DNA from: Pseudomonadota bacterium
GTDB lineage: Bacteria; Pseudomonadota; Gammaproteobacteria; Burkholderiales; Burkholderiaceae_C
Assembly: GCA_023442945.1 (NCBI GenBank)
Contig: JAEZWW010000112.1
Location: 62,001 to 126,000 of the forward strand
Reading direction: 5' to 3'
DNA length: 64,000 nt
The notes beneath the pieces are model-generated. The model searched no databases. It was not told the DNA's origin and saw only the letters and a list, made by a program, of their open reading frames with translations. Shown here piece after piece: positions 34,433 to 44,899 of the stretch; the stretch's first letter is position 1; each line of letters opens with the position of its first letter. Made by a program: the position numbers and the translations under genes.

Positions 34433-35506
34433 ATGGCAGATGGAATCACCCCCATCAGCGTGACTGGCGCCACATACAGCCCTGCCGAACTCGTATCGAT
34501 GGCTTGGGATAGGGGCCTGGCCCGCAGCAGTGAGATCTCGAAGGAGACGAAAGACTATTTCGACGAAGCCCTGGGGCTGGCCGGCACGGCACCATACATG
34601 GGCCCGGCCCAGTTCACCTTCGATGCGTCGGTGCTGGAGCCCTTAGTTGATATCCCGAATCAGGCCGAAGCAGCCTCTGTGGAGCAGTTTGAAGGTTGGT
34701 GGGACCGAATCATCGATAAGTTGGCCGATCTGTACGCCAAGTACATCGATACCTATTTCCCGAACGACTGCGCCTACCTCAAGCACACTCAGGAATGGAT
34801 CTGTAAGGCCATCACCCAAGGTGGTAGCGGGGCACGGCCAGAGATGGAACGCCAGATCTGGCAGCGCGATCGTGACCGTGTGATGCAGGAGTATGCAGCG
34901 CAGGAGCGGGATGTCATCAGCGCCTTTGCTGCGCGGGGCTTCCCAATGCCTGCGGGTATGGTCATGGCTACCATTCAGAAGGCGCGCAGTGAGGCAGCTG
35001 CCAAGGTCGCATCATCCTCGCGAGATCAGGCCATCCAGCAAACCCAGCTGGAAGTCGAGACTGTGCGTTTTGCCGTTGAGAAAGCCATCGCCCTATATGG
35101 CACGGCTGTGGATGCGGCAAGGAACTACATGATGGCCTTCGCCGGCACGTCAGGTAATGTGACCCAGCTGGTGCCCAGCATCACGGACAGTCAGTCGCGT
35201 TTGATCTCCGCTGCATCGGATTTCTACCGTAGCCGCGTCACTGCACGTGAGCTGCAGATGCGGGCATCGCTACCAAACGCTGAATGGCAACAGCAAGCCA
35301 ACGCACAGAACTTGCAGGCGCAGATGTCTGCAGCCAATGCCAAGGTACAGGCGGCTGTGGAAGCAGCCCGTGCGCTGGCGCAGCAGGCATCCGCACTCCT
35401 GAACGCAATGCACGTCAGCTCCAGCACCTCTGTAAGCGGCGGTCACAGCGTCAGCTACAACTACAGCGGCGAGGTTACTGACGACGTTCCGCCACACACG
35501 GTTTGA
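34433..35506 (+). CDS. Phage virion-associated protein, unknown function
   Basis: This 357-residue protein is preceded by AGGAGG about eight bases before the ATG. The N-terminal part has a compact domain (FEGWWDRIIDKLADLYAKYI), then ERQIWQRDRDRVMQEYAAQE and AFAARGFPMPAGM. The last 150 residues are a long Ala/Gln-rich coiled coil (AQNLQAQMSAANAKVQAAV), ending in a Ser-rich tail SSSTSVSGGHSVSYNYSG. I recall similar proteins in podovirus-like prophages near tail and ejection genes, but the role is not known. Strong translational signals and tight packing indicate a real gene. Confidence 0.7.
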   Translation: MADGITPISVTGATYSPAELVSMAWDRGLARSSEISKETKDYFDEALGLAGTAPYMGPAQFTFDASVLEPLVDIPNQAEAASVEQFEGWWDRIIDKLADLYAKYIDTYFPNDCAYLKHTQEWICKAITQGGSGARPEMERQIWQRDRDRVMQEYAAQERDVISAFAARGFPMPAGMVMATIQKARSEAAAKVASSSRDQAIQQTQLEVETVRFAVEKAIALYGTAVDAARNYMMAFAGTSGNVTQLVPSITDSQSRLISAASDFYRSRVTARELQMRASLPNAEWQQQANAQNLQAQMSAANAKVQAAVEAARALAQQASALLNAMHVSSSTSVSGGHSVSYNYSGEVTDDVPPHTV

Positions 35507-35560
35507 TCGTCTCGCGGTGGCCGTGTAGCATTGCTGCGATATGTCTAGGAGGATGAAGGT

Positions 35561-35875
35561 ATGACCGGACGACGTTTGGATGACGAGTACACCGACGTCA
35601 TTGACGTCACCCCAAAGAAGACTGCGCAGACCCCTGCAGCGCGGAAAAAAGGGAAGTTCAGCTTCTTCCGTAGGCTGGTGCTGGCCCTTTTTGGAGGGGC
35701 GTTAGCCTGGGTACTTGGTTCTGCGTGGCGTGCCTTCAGGTACCCCGTCGCGGAGGACTCCACATATCTGTGGGAGTTCGGCTATCAGATGGGTTCTACC
35801 CATCCAATAGCCCTCGCCGCAGCCTTCCTTATCGCCTGGATCACTGTCCCTTTGGCTTTCTCCCCCGACAAGTAA
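35561..35875 (+). CDS. Small two-helix membrane protein of the phage island
   Basis: This 104-residue protein has two clear hydrophobic segments: LVLALFGGALAWVLGSAW after a Lys/Arg-rich stretch, and IALAAAFLIAWITVPLAF near the C-terminus. AGGAGG lies eleven bases upstream of the ATG. Its size, TM count and place among late genes would fit a holin or an ejection-channel helper, but neither can be shown. Confidence 0.65.
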   Translation: MTGRRLDDEYTDVIDVTPKKTAQTPAARKKGKFSFFRRLVLALFGGALAWVLGSAWRAFRYPVAEDSTYLWEFGYQMGSTHPIALAAAFLIAWITVPLAFSPDK

Positions 35876-35914
35876 AATAGCGGCATCCGACTGGAGCCGA
35901 CGGGCTGTGAAGGT

Positions 35915-35928
35915 CTCCTTATAAGGAG
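35915..35928 (+). promoter_or_regulatory. Palindrome containing the ribosome-binding site
   Basis: CTCCTTATAAGGAG is a perfect 14-base palindrome, and its right half AGGAG is the Shine-Dalgarno for the ATG at 35935 (six-base spacing). It could hide the site in a hairpin or between transcripts and so tune translation of the 611-aa protein. Confidence 0.5.
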
Positions 35929-35934
35929 ATCATC

Positions 35935-37770
35935 ATGGCCACGATCAATGTTGGCGGCCGCCCTGTAGAGCTGCCCGACGACCTGGACCCTACAAAGCCA
36001 GCCCCACAAGGCGCACAGCAGCTGCGCACCCCCGGCGCTACACCAGGGGCCCCTACGCCCAGCGCCGCCCCCAAACCCGAGCTGCGCAATCCTAACTTCC
36101 AAACTGCGACTTCCCCTGAAGCTGCGGAGTGGATGCGCTCAGAGGCTGCGCGTGACGCTACGCGTGCACAAACGGCAGCGAACAAAACCCCCATCGGTAC
36201 CCAGCTGCGTCAGGGCGCTGCCAAATATATGGCGGACTACCGGGCGCAGCAGGCATCCAAGCCGCTTGGACCCATCGCACGCAAGTTGCCTTGGGCGGGT
36301 GCTGCCTTAGGCGGTCTTGCTGCTGTGAAGGATGCGACCAACGGCGACTACAGCGGCGCAGCTGTCAACGCTACCGACGCCGCAGCCAGCGCAGCACTGC
36401 TTTCCCCCGCAGCCCCAGCGGCGGGTTTGTACCTCGCAGGCCGCGCTGGGTGGGATGTTGGCAGCGCCATCAACGAACACCTCATCGAGCCCAACCGCGG
36501 CTTGAGTGATGCCATCGGCGGCACGATCAACCAGGTACTCCGCCGTTTCGGCGGTGGTGTGGATGACTCTGCCTACCTCCAGCAGCGTGCCGAGGAGCGC
36601 CTGGCCGCTGAGAATGGGGGTACACCCAAGGCCACCACCCCCCAAGCCACATCGGTGCCTGCCACGCCGGCGTCAGCACCCGCAGTCGCGCCGTCGAGCG
36701 CCGCGCCAGCCCTGGCAGCGACCGTGCAGGAGCCACTACCTGATGGGGTGTCCCAGATCGCACCCGGCGTCTACCGCCAGGGCAACAGCTACAGCGACTC
36801 CGTAAGTGGCCTGCGCGAGCTGGGAAGTGCCGCACCCATCTCCGTGCAGAACGCCCAGGCGGCGGAGAACCTGGCTGCTATGCAGGGCCTGCGAGGGCGG
36901 AGCCAGCTACGCGCTGCTGCAGCCCCTACGGTGCAACCCTCCGAGTTCCGCACGCCGATGGCCGTGCACAGCGGCAACAACTTCAACGTGCGCCAACGCC
37001 TGCGTAGCCTGGAGATGGCGGCCAACGGCTCATTCCGTACCGGCCGCGAGCGCCGGCAAGCCCAGGCTGCATACCAGCAAGCCCTGCTTTCCGACCTGGC
37101 GGCCATGATGGGCCAGCCCGAGCTGGCCCTGAAATCCAACAACACCAACGCAACGCTGCGCAATGCCCAAACCCAGGCCAACGCGGCGATGTATGGGGAT
37201 GACGCACGTCTGGCGGGCACCATCTACAGCGCCGATGCGCAGGAGCGGGGCATGCGTGCGAATGCCCGGGCATCTCTGGCCAAGGCGCAGGCTGACACGG
37301 CCGCACGGCAAAACGATCGAGACATCAAGAACGCAGACCGTACTCGCGCATGGGCAGCGGTCTACGACAACGACGGAAACCTGGACGAGGCGGCCACGAA
37401 TCGTGCGGTCTCGGCCATCGACCACGTCATCCCGGGTTACTCGACCATGGATGAGCAGGCCCGTAAGCAGCACGCCCCGCTGGCGGAAGCACTGCTCGGC
37501 GTCTACCGACGCACACACCAGGGGCGGGAGCTGGGCCTCAGCCAAGCCATTTTTGGCAACTCCAACCCCCGACTCAACGCCATGCCAGATCTGAAGGGTG
37601 GGCAGCTCAAGCGCAGCGGCCTGACCGGAGCCCTGCCTGGCGGTGCAGGCATCGACGGCTACTACATCGAGATGCCAGACGGCCGCCAGATCGCCCTTGG
37701 TACTGGCCTGACCTCCAATGAGCTCAAGCTCATCCGCAACCACCTCGCCACCGGTGCGTGGTCCTTCTAA
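35935..37770 (+). CDS. Phage 611-aa virion/ejection-module protein
   Basis: The N-terminal third is Pro/Ala-rich (APQGAQQLRTPGATPGAPTP) and contains a small-residue hydrophobic stretch (AAASAALLSPAAPAAGLYLA). Around residues 370-480 there is a helical, Arg/Gln-rich region (RRQAQAAYQQALLSDLAAMM). The C-terminus has a beta-rich end (GIDGYYIEMPDGRQIALGTG). It is followed after nine bases by the 2369-aa gene, suggesting that both are synthesised for the same structure. I do not recognise a family; an internal virion or tail-adaptor role is inferred from context and composition. Confidence 0.65.
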   Translation: MATINVGGRPVELPDDLDPTKPAPQGAQQLRTPGATPGAPTPSAAPKPELRNPNFQTATSPEAAEWMRSEAARDATRAQTAANKTPIGTQLRQGAAKYMADYRAQQASKPLGPIARKLPWAGAALGGLAAVKDATNGDYSGAAVNATDAAASAALLSPAAPAAGLYLAGRAGWDVGSAINEHLIEPNRGLSDAIGGTINQVLRRFGGGVDDSAYLQQRAEERLAAENGGTPKATTPQATSVPATPASAPAVAPSSAAPALAATVQEPLPDGVSQIAPGVYRQGNSYSDSVSGLRELGSAAPISVQNAQAAENLAAMQGLRGRSQLRAAAAPTVQPSEFRTPMAVHSGNNFNVRQRLRSLEMAANGSFRTGRERRQAQAAYQQALLSDLAAMMGQPELALKSNNTNATLRNAQTQANAAMYGDDARLAGTIYSADAQERGMRANARASLAKAQADTAARQNDRDIKNADRTRAWAAVYDNDGNLDEAATNRAVSAIDHVIPGYSTMDEQARKQHAPLAEALLGVYRRTHQGRELGLSQAIFGNSNPRLNAMPDLKGGQLKRSGLTGALPGGAGIDGYYIEMPDGRQIALGTGLTSNELKLIRNHLATGAWSF

Positions 37771-37779
37771 GAGGCCGAG

Positions 37780-40700
37780 ATGACGACACTGCGTAACCCA
37801 TTCAGCATTGCCACCGACGACAACCAAGCCCGACTCGTGGCTGAGCAGGCGCGTGCCGACGATATGTGGGCGCCCACCCGCGGATACGTTGCCGGACGCA
37901 TCGGCACCGACATCAACGCGGCCCTGGCCGACGAGGCCAGCCTCCGCGCTGCAGGCGATCTGCAGGGCGCAGACGTGGCTGCCCGTCGCGCACAAGAGCT
38001 TCAGCAGCGGCAAGCGCTCTACGCCCCGCGAGTGGGCCGCGTTGAGGATATCGGCGGCGTCGGCGACTTCATGAACTGGGCAGGCACCCAGGTTGGTCAG
38101 GGCGTGGCTTCGATGCAGGACCCTGTGGCCATCGCCGCCCTCGGCCAGGGCGTAGGGACTGCGCTGCGTGCCATCCCCGCCCTGCGCGGGGTCAGCCGCC
38201 TGGCCCCTGTAGCCGGAGCCGCTGGTGCTTTCGCCTACAACCAGCGTCAGGGCACGGGTGAGATGTATGGCCGCCTCAAGGACGATCCAGAAGCCCTCGC
38301 AGGGATGTCTGCGCAGGACGCCAACCGCATGGCTAACACCTATGGTCTCGCCGCCGGCGCCCTGGATACGCTCGTGCCAGTCGCTGCCGGTCGCGCCCTG
38401 GGCGGCCGGGCACTGCTGCGCGACACCCAGGCAGGCAGGGCTCTGCTAGGTAACGCTGGTATGGGCACTCGCACTGTGGCCGGTATGGTGGGCGAAGGCA
38501 CGACCGAGATGGGGCAACAGATGCTCCAGCAGGGTGCGCACAGTCTGGCCAACCCGTTGCGCGATACCTCCGGCGACTTCTCTGAGAACCTCAACGCCTT
38601 CGCTGGCGGTGCCGTGGGCGGCGCCCCATTCGCTGCTGCAGGTGCTGCTGCTGATAGCGTCTATGGGCGTGTGGGCGACGGTGCGCAACGCGTAACCGAA
38701 CGCGCCGGTGAGGCGGTCGATCTGCTCAAGGAGCGCGGTGGCCGAGCTGCAGACCAGGTCCGCTCACGCATCGGCGACACCATCGATCTGGCCAAAGAAC
38801 GCACCCCCGATCTGATGGAGCGCTCTGGCTTGAAGGCTGTATTCGACCTCGGTACGGAGAAAGGCAAGCCTGTCTGGGATAAGGCCAAGGAGACCCTGAC
38901 CAAAGCCAACCAATACATCCGCGACAGCCAGGGCCGAGTGAACTTCCCTGAGGCACTGGAGCGTGCGCGTCAAGACGTCGAACGATATCGACTATCTTCC
39001 GAGGAATTCAGCATGCTGACGGAGACCCCACCCGAGGGGGTCGTCGGCGATGAACTGACTCAGTGGTTCATGGACCATGACGCACGCACCATCGACCCCG
39101 TCACTGACCGCATGGCAGAGCTGGAGAGCTCTGGTGTGCCGGAGGCATCCCGAATCCTCGACGGCCTGACAGCCGACGATCCTTTGGAGCGTTCAAACGC
39201 CCTGCAGGAGGCCACGGAGTTTCTGCTATCTCGCAACGAGGCTGCCCAGGCACACCAAAAGGCCGTGGCCATGCGTGCCGTCTTTGGCACGGCCATTCAG
39301 AGGGGCGTGGCAGGGGCCGCCAAGGCCGCGAAGACTGCAGCAGCTGGTGCTGCGAAGGGGGCCGCATTCGTCACCGAGAACGCCATCGAGGGTGTGCGCC
39401 AGGCCAGCAAGAAGAATCTGCAGGGTACGGCGGGTGACGGACTCACCCATGACGCCTGGGAGCGCTGGACCATCAAGAATGAAGGTGGTCACGCTGTGGC
39501 CAGTGCAGTCAAGAGCAACGACCCTGAATACGGCCGCAGCAAGCAGCGTGCAATCACGCACGGTGAGATGCTGGCCGCTGAGGTGGGTCGTGACCTGGGC
39601 GACGCCGATGACACACTGGGGCTGCAGGACTTTGCACGGTCGCTGGCCTTTGAGGTCAACCGCATCGCCAATGCACTGGCTTTTGACGATATGCAACCTT
39701 CCCCTCGCGTGCTGGACGCCATCGCACGCGACTTCCGAGGGCTCTTCCGTGAGCGCACTGCGGAGGTCATCGCCCGTCTGACCCAGACGGCCAGCCCTCG
39801 CGGTCGGGAGGTTTACCGCCAGCTGCAAGACCGTGCTGAGGGGTGGGTGAAGGGCCGCTCGGCCCGTGTACGTGAGAACCAGGCACTCGTCGATAAGCTG
39901 CTGCTGCTCCTGCCAGCGCAACAACAGCGAGAGCTGCGTAGCGACCCCAAGGCGGCTGAGGACATGCTGGACATGTTCAGCGAGATTGCTCGTGGGCGTG
40001 TGTCGCCTGAGCGCCGCCGCGAGGTTGAGCGTGCACTCGGCGCGGAGACATTCCGCGACATGCTGGCTGCCTACAACGAACACGCCATCGACAATGCACC
40101 CCGCGCTGACATCCAGGCAGAGCTGGGGCAGACGGTGGATGACAGTGGTGCTGTGGAGGCTGGTGAGCTGGTGGTGGGTGACGATGGTGACGCCTCCATT
40201 GGGGGTGTGGACCCAGAACTTGGCTCTGACTTTGCCAAGCGCCAAGGTGAACGCTCCGTGGCCAGCCGTGCAGGCCCTCCCACATACAACTTCGCACGCA
40301 GTGCGCTGCAGTCTGGTCGTACCCCTACAGCGCGGGATGCTGACCCTTTTGCCCCCAACGAAAAAGGCAAACGCCCTGAGCTCTTCCGCTATGACCTCAA
40401 GCAGGACACCGCAATCGGGCGCCGCGCACTCATGAAGAAGATGCGCGACCTGATGGCCCTGCATGAGGGCGTTTCGGGAGCTATGGCCGTCCGTGCCCGT
40501 TCCCTGGCCGAGGTGTTCAAGGAGCTGAACTACTCAGAGCAGCAGCAGCTCGCCCTGTACCGGGACTACCTGCGTCAGGAGCGCCTGACTGACGATGCCG
40601 ACCGTAAGGCAGAGTTTGTCCAGGCCATGCTGGACGGCCGCTACACCAACGCGGTGGGGCAGGCCAAGATCCGTAAAGCCCTGAAGGAGTTCGCCGGGCA

Positions 40701-43700
40701 GCGCTTCGTGGTGGCGACCGAACAGGGCACTGAGCGCGTGCCGACAGAGATGTCATCTGCGGCGCTGCTGGGTATGGGTAAAGGCGGCGACAAGGCCGTG
40801 TCTGCCATCCGCAAGGAGGCCATGGCCGCTGGTAAGCGCGGTACACCTGCCTATGAGGCTGCCTTCAACAAGGCGATGAGCGAAGCCAATATGCTCATCT
40901 TCCAGGGTACCGACGAGAAGAACCTCATGGGCCGTACGAGCGCCCAGAAAGACATCTACATCCCTGCCGACCGGCTGGTCAAGTGGGTGCGTGCACGTAT
41001 GGGGGACGTAGAGCGTGACGGGAAGGCCCATGAGCTATACCTGCAGGACCTGCTTGACGGCATTACATCCGTCGTAACCAGCGGGTACACCGACGGTAAG
41101 CTGCCTGCGATGGTGGATGCCAGTGGCACCATGCACTCCTTCTCTGACCGCCTGCCACCAAACCTGCGCCTGGGGTTGCGTAAGGTCTCGAGCATCCAGG
41201 CAGACCCAGAAACCGTGGCGAAGCTAGATGCCGAGCGTGCAGCCAGGGTGGTGGCAATCCCTGTCACACAACCCGACGTGACTGCTGGTGGGGATGTCAT
41301 CCTCGGCGGCGACGCTCGCAGGGATCGCGTGCACCAAGAGCGTGTCGCCAATGAGCAGGACCGCGACTTCTATACCCCCTCGGATGAAGGCGAAGACGGC
41401 AAGACACCACGCACCAAGACGGTCTACACCCGCCGACGTACAGAAGATGGCAGGCCAGTGATCTCTAAGGAGGTCCGCACCCTCACTGGCTACACCACCG
41501 ACCCGCTGACGGGCAGGGCCGTGCCGGCCGAGGATCTGCGCACACCGCTGGATGCCACCAGGGATGAGCGCTTCGGCAACTTCAAGACTGAGCGTGAAGA
41601 CCTCGCTGACCGCACCCCACGCAAGGCGACGGATCTGAGCACCCTCAGGAAGGGAGAGCTGGAACGGGCTGCTGCCGAGACCGCCAAGACCCGCGCACTG
41701 CGCAAGGCCGAAAAAGAGCGCGAACATGCTGTCGCGCAGCGTGTACGCGAAAAGAAGGAGCGCCAGGCTAAGGCCACCGAAGCCCCCAAGGCTGAAGCAC
41801 CCAAGGACACACCGAAGTTCACCCCCAAACAGGTGGCCATGGCCATCTATAAGGAGGACTACAGCGCCATCAAGACCGACGAGGATGCCGACCAGTTCCT
41901 GGCCATGGCACCGAAGGTGTACGCCCAGCTGCAAGCACTCAGCCGCAAGGCGGAGCAGGAAGGCCGCGACCTGTCGAACGAACTGGACACGGTGCGGCTG
42001 TTCCTGCGCGACGCACTGAAGCCTGGCAGTACGTTTGACTGGGCTTCGCTGTACCCCTCCTGGGAGCTGGGCTCCAACGAGGACTTCGACGCACGCGTGG
42101 CAAAGGCTCTCGGTTGGAATGCCGCCCCGGGGGTGGCGGCCCAGGACCCAAAATCCCAACCCAAGCCCGCTGGGGAGGCACAGCGTAACGCTCAGGCCAC
42201 CACGGGCAGCCCCGCCAGCGACGCGGCGGTGGCCAAGGCCAAGGCGTACCTGGACCGCGTGCTGGGCGATCAGATCAAGTCCGAGTTCAAGGAGATCACC
42301 GGCTTCTCGGGTGAGTGGATCGACCAGGGCAACCTGCTGCGCGTGAGCACGCTGACCAACGCCGGCATCATGGATGTGACGCGCCACGAGGCGCTGCATG
42401 CCTTCTTCAGCAGGTTCATCAAGAACAACCCCAAGGCGGCCAAGGTGTTCGCCTCGCTGACGGACGACCCCCGCGTGATCCGCCGCTTGGAGATTCTGCT
42501 CAAGGACGAGCCCGAGGCACTCAAGCAGCTGGCTGACGGTGAGGAGCGCCTAGCCTACATCTACCAGTTCGCCATGGCGGGGCGCCTGCGCCTGCCTGCC
42601 AGCCAGGGCAAGACCATGATGGGCAAGTTCCGCAAGTTCTTGCGCCGCGTGTTCCAGATGGTGTCCGACCAAGAACGCGCTGCTGACCTGCTGTATGCCT
42701 TCGAGGCCGGCAAGATGCGTGACCCGTCCGCCGCCGGGCGTGCTATCGCCGCCACCATCAACCAGGGTACTTGGCTGAGCCGTGGCTCCAGGGCCATGGG
42801 AACCATCACGCAGAAGGCTGCCGCCCTGATCCAACCCGCATCCACCATCCTGGCCGTCAGCCCCAGCCAGACGGCCCGACGGATCGGCGAGCTGTTCTAT
42901 ACCAACCCCGGCGAGGAGAAAGACGGTCAGCGCGAGCCAGGCTACCTGAACGCACGCAACCAGCAGATGCGCCGTTATGAGAACCTGTACCGGGGCATCC
43001 TTGAGGGGCTCGATGCACGGCAGCTGGAGGAGCTGATCACTGCGATGCAGCGTGAGACGCCCATTGAATCCCTGACCGACCCTGATGTGGCGGCGGCCAA
43101 GGAGAAGCTGCATGCCTTCTTTGGGCGCATGTACCGCTACATGCGCGACGAAAAAGGGCTGCGTGTGCGCAAGATCCGCGAGAACTACTTCCCCCGCGTG
43201 TATGACAAAGATGCCCTGATGAACAAACCTGCCAAGTTCACAGGCATGCTGCTGGAAAAGTACGCATCTGAGCTGCAGGAGATGGCCGCCCGTTGGAATG
43301 AGGCTCAGGACCGCCGCTACGCCGAGATGGATGCCAAGGAGGCCGCAGCTGCACCGCCCAAGGTCGTCTACACACCCAAGGTCGTGGCCGATGAGCTGCT
43401 GCGCCGCATCATCGGTGCGGATGGTGTGGATGATGAGGTGCTGTCTACCCCCCTGCGCGAGGATGGTGTGCTGCGCCCATGGATGTCCGCTGGTGAGGAG
43501 CGCAAACTCAACTTCATCAAGCCTGAGGATATTGAGCCCTTCCTCGAGAAAGACCTGTTCCGCACGTTGGGGCGTTATGTCCGCCAGGCTGTGCGCACTG
43601 CGGAGTACTCCGCACGCTTTGGCCGTACCGGCGCCCGGCTGCACACCATGCTGATGGATGTGTCCAAGGAGCTGGAGGCCACCTCGCACGACATGCTCAA

Positions 43701-44889
43701 GCACGGCGACCTCAAGGATGAGAAGGCCCGTAAGAAGTGGGTGAAGCAGGAGTACCGCAACGTGGCCAACGCAGTTGGTGCCATGGAGGGCTCACTGGGT
43801 AACGACGTGTCTAACACTGTGCGGCAGCTCAACAGCTGGGGTGTGGTGTACCAGAACGTGCGCCTGCTGCCCCTGGCCCTGTTCAGCTCCTTCGTTGACC
43901 CGCTGGGCATCATTGCCCGTGGTGGGGAGATGCGCGAGGCCTATGAGGCGTTCGTGCGTGGCATCAAGTCTGTCGGTCAGCAGTGGGCTGACATGATCCG
44001 CGACGAACCTGCACAACGCAAGAAGGACCGCTGGGAGCACCTCGCAGAGATTGCTGGCGTGGTCGACGGCACGATCTTCACCAACATGCTGCACGATGAG
44101 TATGGCTCCGTGTATCACACTGGGGGCGCACGCAAGATCAACGAGGCGATGTTCAAGGCCAACGGTATGGAGGCGTGGAACCGTGCGATGCGCGTCAGCG
44201 CTACCCGAGCTGCCGTGGGCTTCATTGAGCGCCACAGCCAGGGTGTGGACAAGCACAGCGCACGGTGGATGCGTGAGCTGGGTCTGACCAAGGATGACCT
44301 GTACTTCGATGACGACGGCAACCTGATCACAGACAAGCGCACGCTGATGAACAGCTACCCAGACATGGACATGGAGGTCGCCGAGCAGGTCATCTCGAAG
44401 ACGCACAGCGCCATCCTGCGGTGGGTCGAGGGTGCGATCCTGAGTCCCAACGCAGCGCAGCGACCTGCCTGGGCGTCGGACCCTCACTACGGGGTGTTCT
44501 GGCACCTGAAGCAGTTCGCGTACAGCTTCCACGAGACCATCATGAAGCGTGCAGTCAATGAGGTCCAGCACGGCAATGCGCTCCCTCTGGGCGTGTTTGC
44601 TTGGTACATCCCAGTCATGATTGCTTCGGACGTGGTGAAGGGGTTGGCCACTGGCGCAGGTGACTTGCCGAACTACATGAAGGGTTATGACCTCGGTGAT
44701 TGGGTCCAGCATGGCGTTGACCGTTCAGGGGTGCTCGGTAAATACCACCTGCTGATTGACGGCATTAACGACCCTGCTGGGGTTCCTGGCCCATTGTTCG
44801 ATCAGGTGGTCGATATCGTCACAGAGCCTACTACCAAGACGCTCATTGATGCACTGCCTGCACACGCTCTGTACGAGCGGATGTTCTGA
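37780..44889 (+). CDS. Giant phage polyvalent/internal virion protein with HEALH motif
   Basis: This 2369-residue protein is the largest in the window. The first 300 residues are Ala/Gly-rich with hydrophobic patches (GTQVGQGVASMQDPVAIAAL; AAGALDTLVPVAAGRAL), followed by long helical regions. At residues 1536-1540 is HEALH within VTRHEALHAFFSRF, the HExxH zinc-peptidase signature. A Glu about 50 residues later (EERLAYIYQFA) could be the third ligand. Another helical region and a charged domain (KIRENYFPRVYDKDALMN) follow. The C-terminus has a hydrophobic patch (GVFAWYIPVMIASDVVKGLA). Such layout is known from phage internal-virion or 'polyvalent' proteins injected with DNA. The function is inferred. 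Confidence 0.7.
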   Translation: MTTLRNPFSIATDDNQARLVAEQARADDMWAPTRGYVAGRIGTDINAALADEASLRAAGDLQGADVAARRAQELQQRQALYAPRVGRVEDIGGVGDFMNWAGTQVGQGVASMQDPVAIAALGQGVGTALRAIPALRGVSRLAPVAGAAGAFAYNQRQGTGEMYGRLKDDPEALAGMSAQDANRMANTYGLAAGALDTLVPVAAGRALGGRALLRDTQAGRALLGNAGMGTRTVAGMVGEGTTEMGQQMLQQGAHSLANPLRDTSGDFSENLNAFAGGAVGGAPFAAAGAAADSVYGRVGDGAQRVTERAGEAVDLLKERGGRAADQVRSRIGDTIDLAKERTPDLMERSGLKAVFDLGTEKGKPVWDKAKETLTKANQYIRDSQGRVNFPEALERARQDVERYRLSSEEFSMLTETPPEGVVGDELTQWFMDHDARTIDPVTDRMAELESSGVPEASRILDGLTADDPLERSNALQEATEFLLSRNEAAQAHQKAVAMRAVFGTAIQRGVAGAAKAAKTAAAGAAKGAAFVTENAIEGVRQASKKNLQGTAGDGLTHDAWERWTIKNEGGHAVASAVKSNDPEYGRSKQRAITHGEMLAAEVGRDLGDADDTLGLQDFARSLAFEVNRIANALAFDDMQPSPRVLDAIARDFRGLFRERTAEVIARLTQTASPRGREVYRQLQDRAEGWVKGRSARVRENQALVDKLLLLLPAQQQRELRSDPKAAEDMLDMFSEIARGRVSPERRREVERALGAETFRDMLAAYNEHAIDNAPRADIQAELGQTVDDSGAVEAGELVVGDDGDASIGGVDPELGSDFAKRQGERSVASRAGPPTYNFARSALQSGRTPTARDADPFAPNEKGKRPELFRYDLKQDTAIGRRALMKKMRDLMALHEGVSGAMAVRARSLAEVFKELNYSEQQQLALYRDYLRQERLTDDADRKAEFVQAMLDGRYTNAVGQAKIRKALKEFAGQRFVVATEQGTERVPTEMSSAALLGMGKGGDKAVSAIRKEAMAAGKRGTPAYEAAFNKAMSEANMLIFQGTDEKNLMGRTSAQKDIYIPADRLVKWVRARMGDVERDGKAHELYLQDLLDGITSVVTSGYTDGKLPAMVDASGTMHSFSDRLPPNLRLGLRKVSSIQADPETVAKLDAERAARVVAIPVTQPDVTAGGDVILGGDARRDRVHQERVANEQDRDFYTPSDEGEDGKTPRTKTVYTRRRTEDGRPVISKEVRTLTGYTTDPLTGRAVPAEDLRTPLDATRDERFGNFKTEREDLADRTPRKATDLSTLRKGELERAAAETAKTRALRKAEKEREHAVAQRVREKKERQAKATEAPKAEAPKDTPKFTPKQVAMAIYKEDYSAIKTDEDADQFLAMAPKVYAQLQALSRKAEQEGRDLSNELDTVRLFLRDALKPGSTFDWASLYPSWELGSNEDFDARVAKALGWNAAPGVAAQDPKSQPKPAGEAQRNAQATTGSPASDAAVAKAKAYLDRVLGDQIKSEFKEITGFSGEWIDQGNLLRVSTLTNAGIMDVTRHEALHAFFSRFIKNNPKAAKVFASLTDDPRVIRRLEILLKDEPEALKQLADGEERLAYIYQFAMAGRLRLPASQGKTMMGKFRKFLRRVFQMVSDQERAADLLYAFEAGKMRDPSAAGRAIAATINQGTWLSRGSRAMGTITQKAAALIQPASTILAVSPSQTARRIGELFYTNPGEEKDGQREPGYLNARNQQMRRYENLYRGILEGLDARQLEELITAMQRETPIESLTDPDVAAAKEKLHAFFGRMYRYMRDEKGLRVRKIRENYFPRVYDKDALMNKPAKFTGMLLEKYASELQEMAARWNEAQDRRYAEMDAKEAAAAPPKVVYTPKVVADELLRRIIGADGVDDEVLSTPLREDGVLRPWMSAGEERKLNFIKPEDIEPFLEKDLFRTLGRYVRQAVRTAEYSARFGRTGARLHTMLMDVSKELEATSHDMLKHGDLKDEKARKKWVKQEYRNVANAVGAMEGSLGNDVSNTVRQLNSWGVVYQNVRLLPLALFSSFVDPLGIIARGGEMREAYEAFVRGIKSVGQQWADMIRDEPAQRKKDRWEHLAEIAGVVDGTIFTNMLHDEYGSVYHTGGARKINEAMFKANGMEAWNRAMRVSATRAAVGFIERHSQGVDKHSARWMRELGLTKDDLYFDDDGNLITDKRTLMNSYPDMDMEVAEQVISKTHSAILRWVEGAILSPNAAQRPAWASDPHYGVFWHLKQFAYSFHETIMKRAVNEVQHGNALPLGVFAWYIPVMIASDVVKGLATGAGDLPNYMKGYDLGDWVQHGVDRSGVLGKYHLLIDGINDPAGVPGPLFDQVVDIVTEPTTKTLIDALPAHALYERMF

Positions 44890-44899
44890 GGGGAAGATA

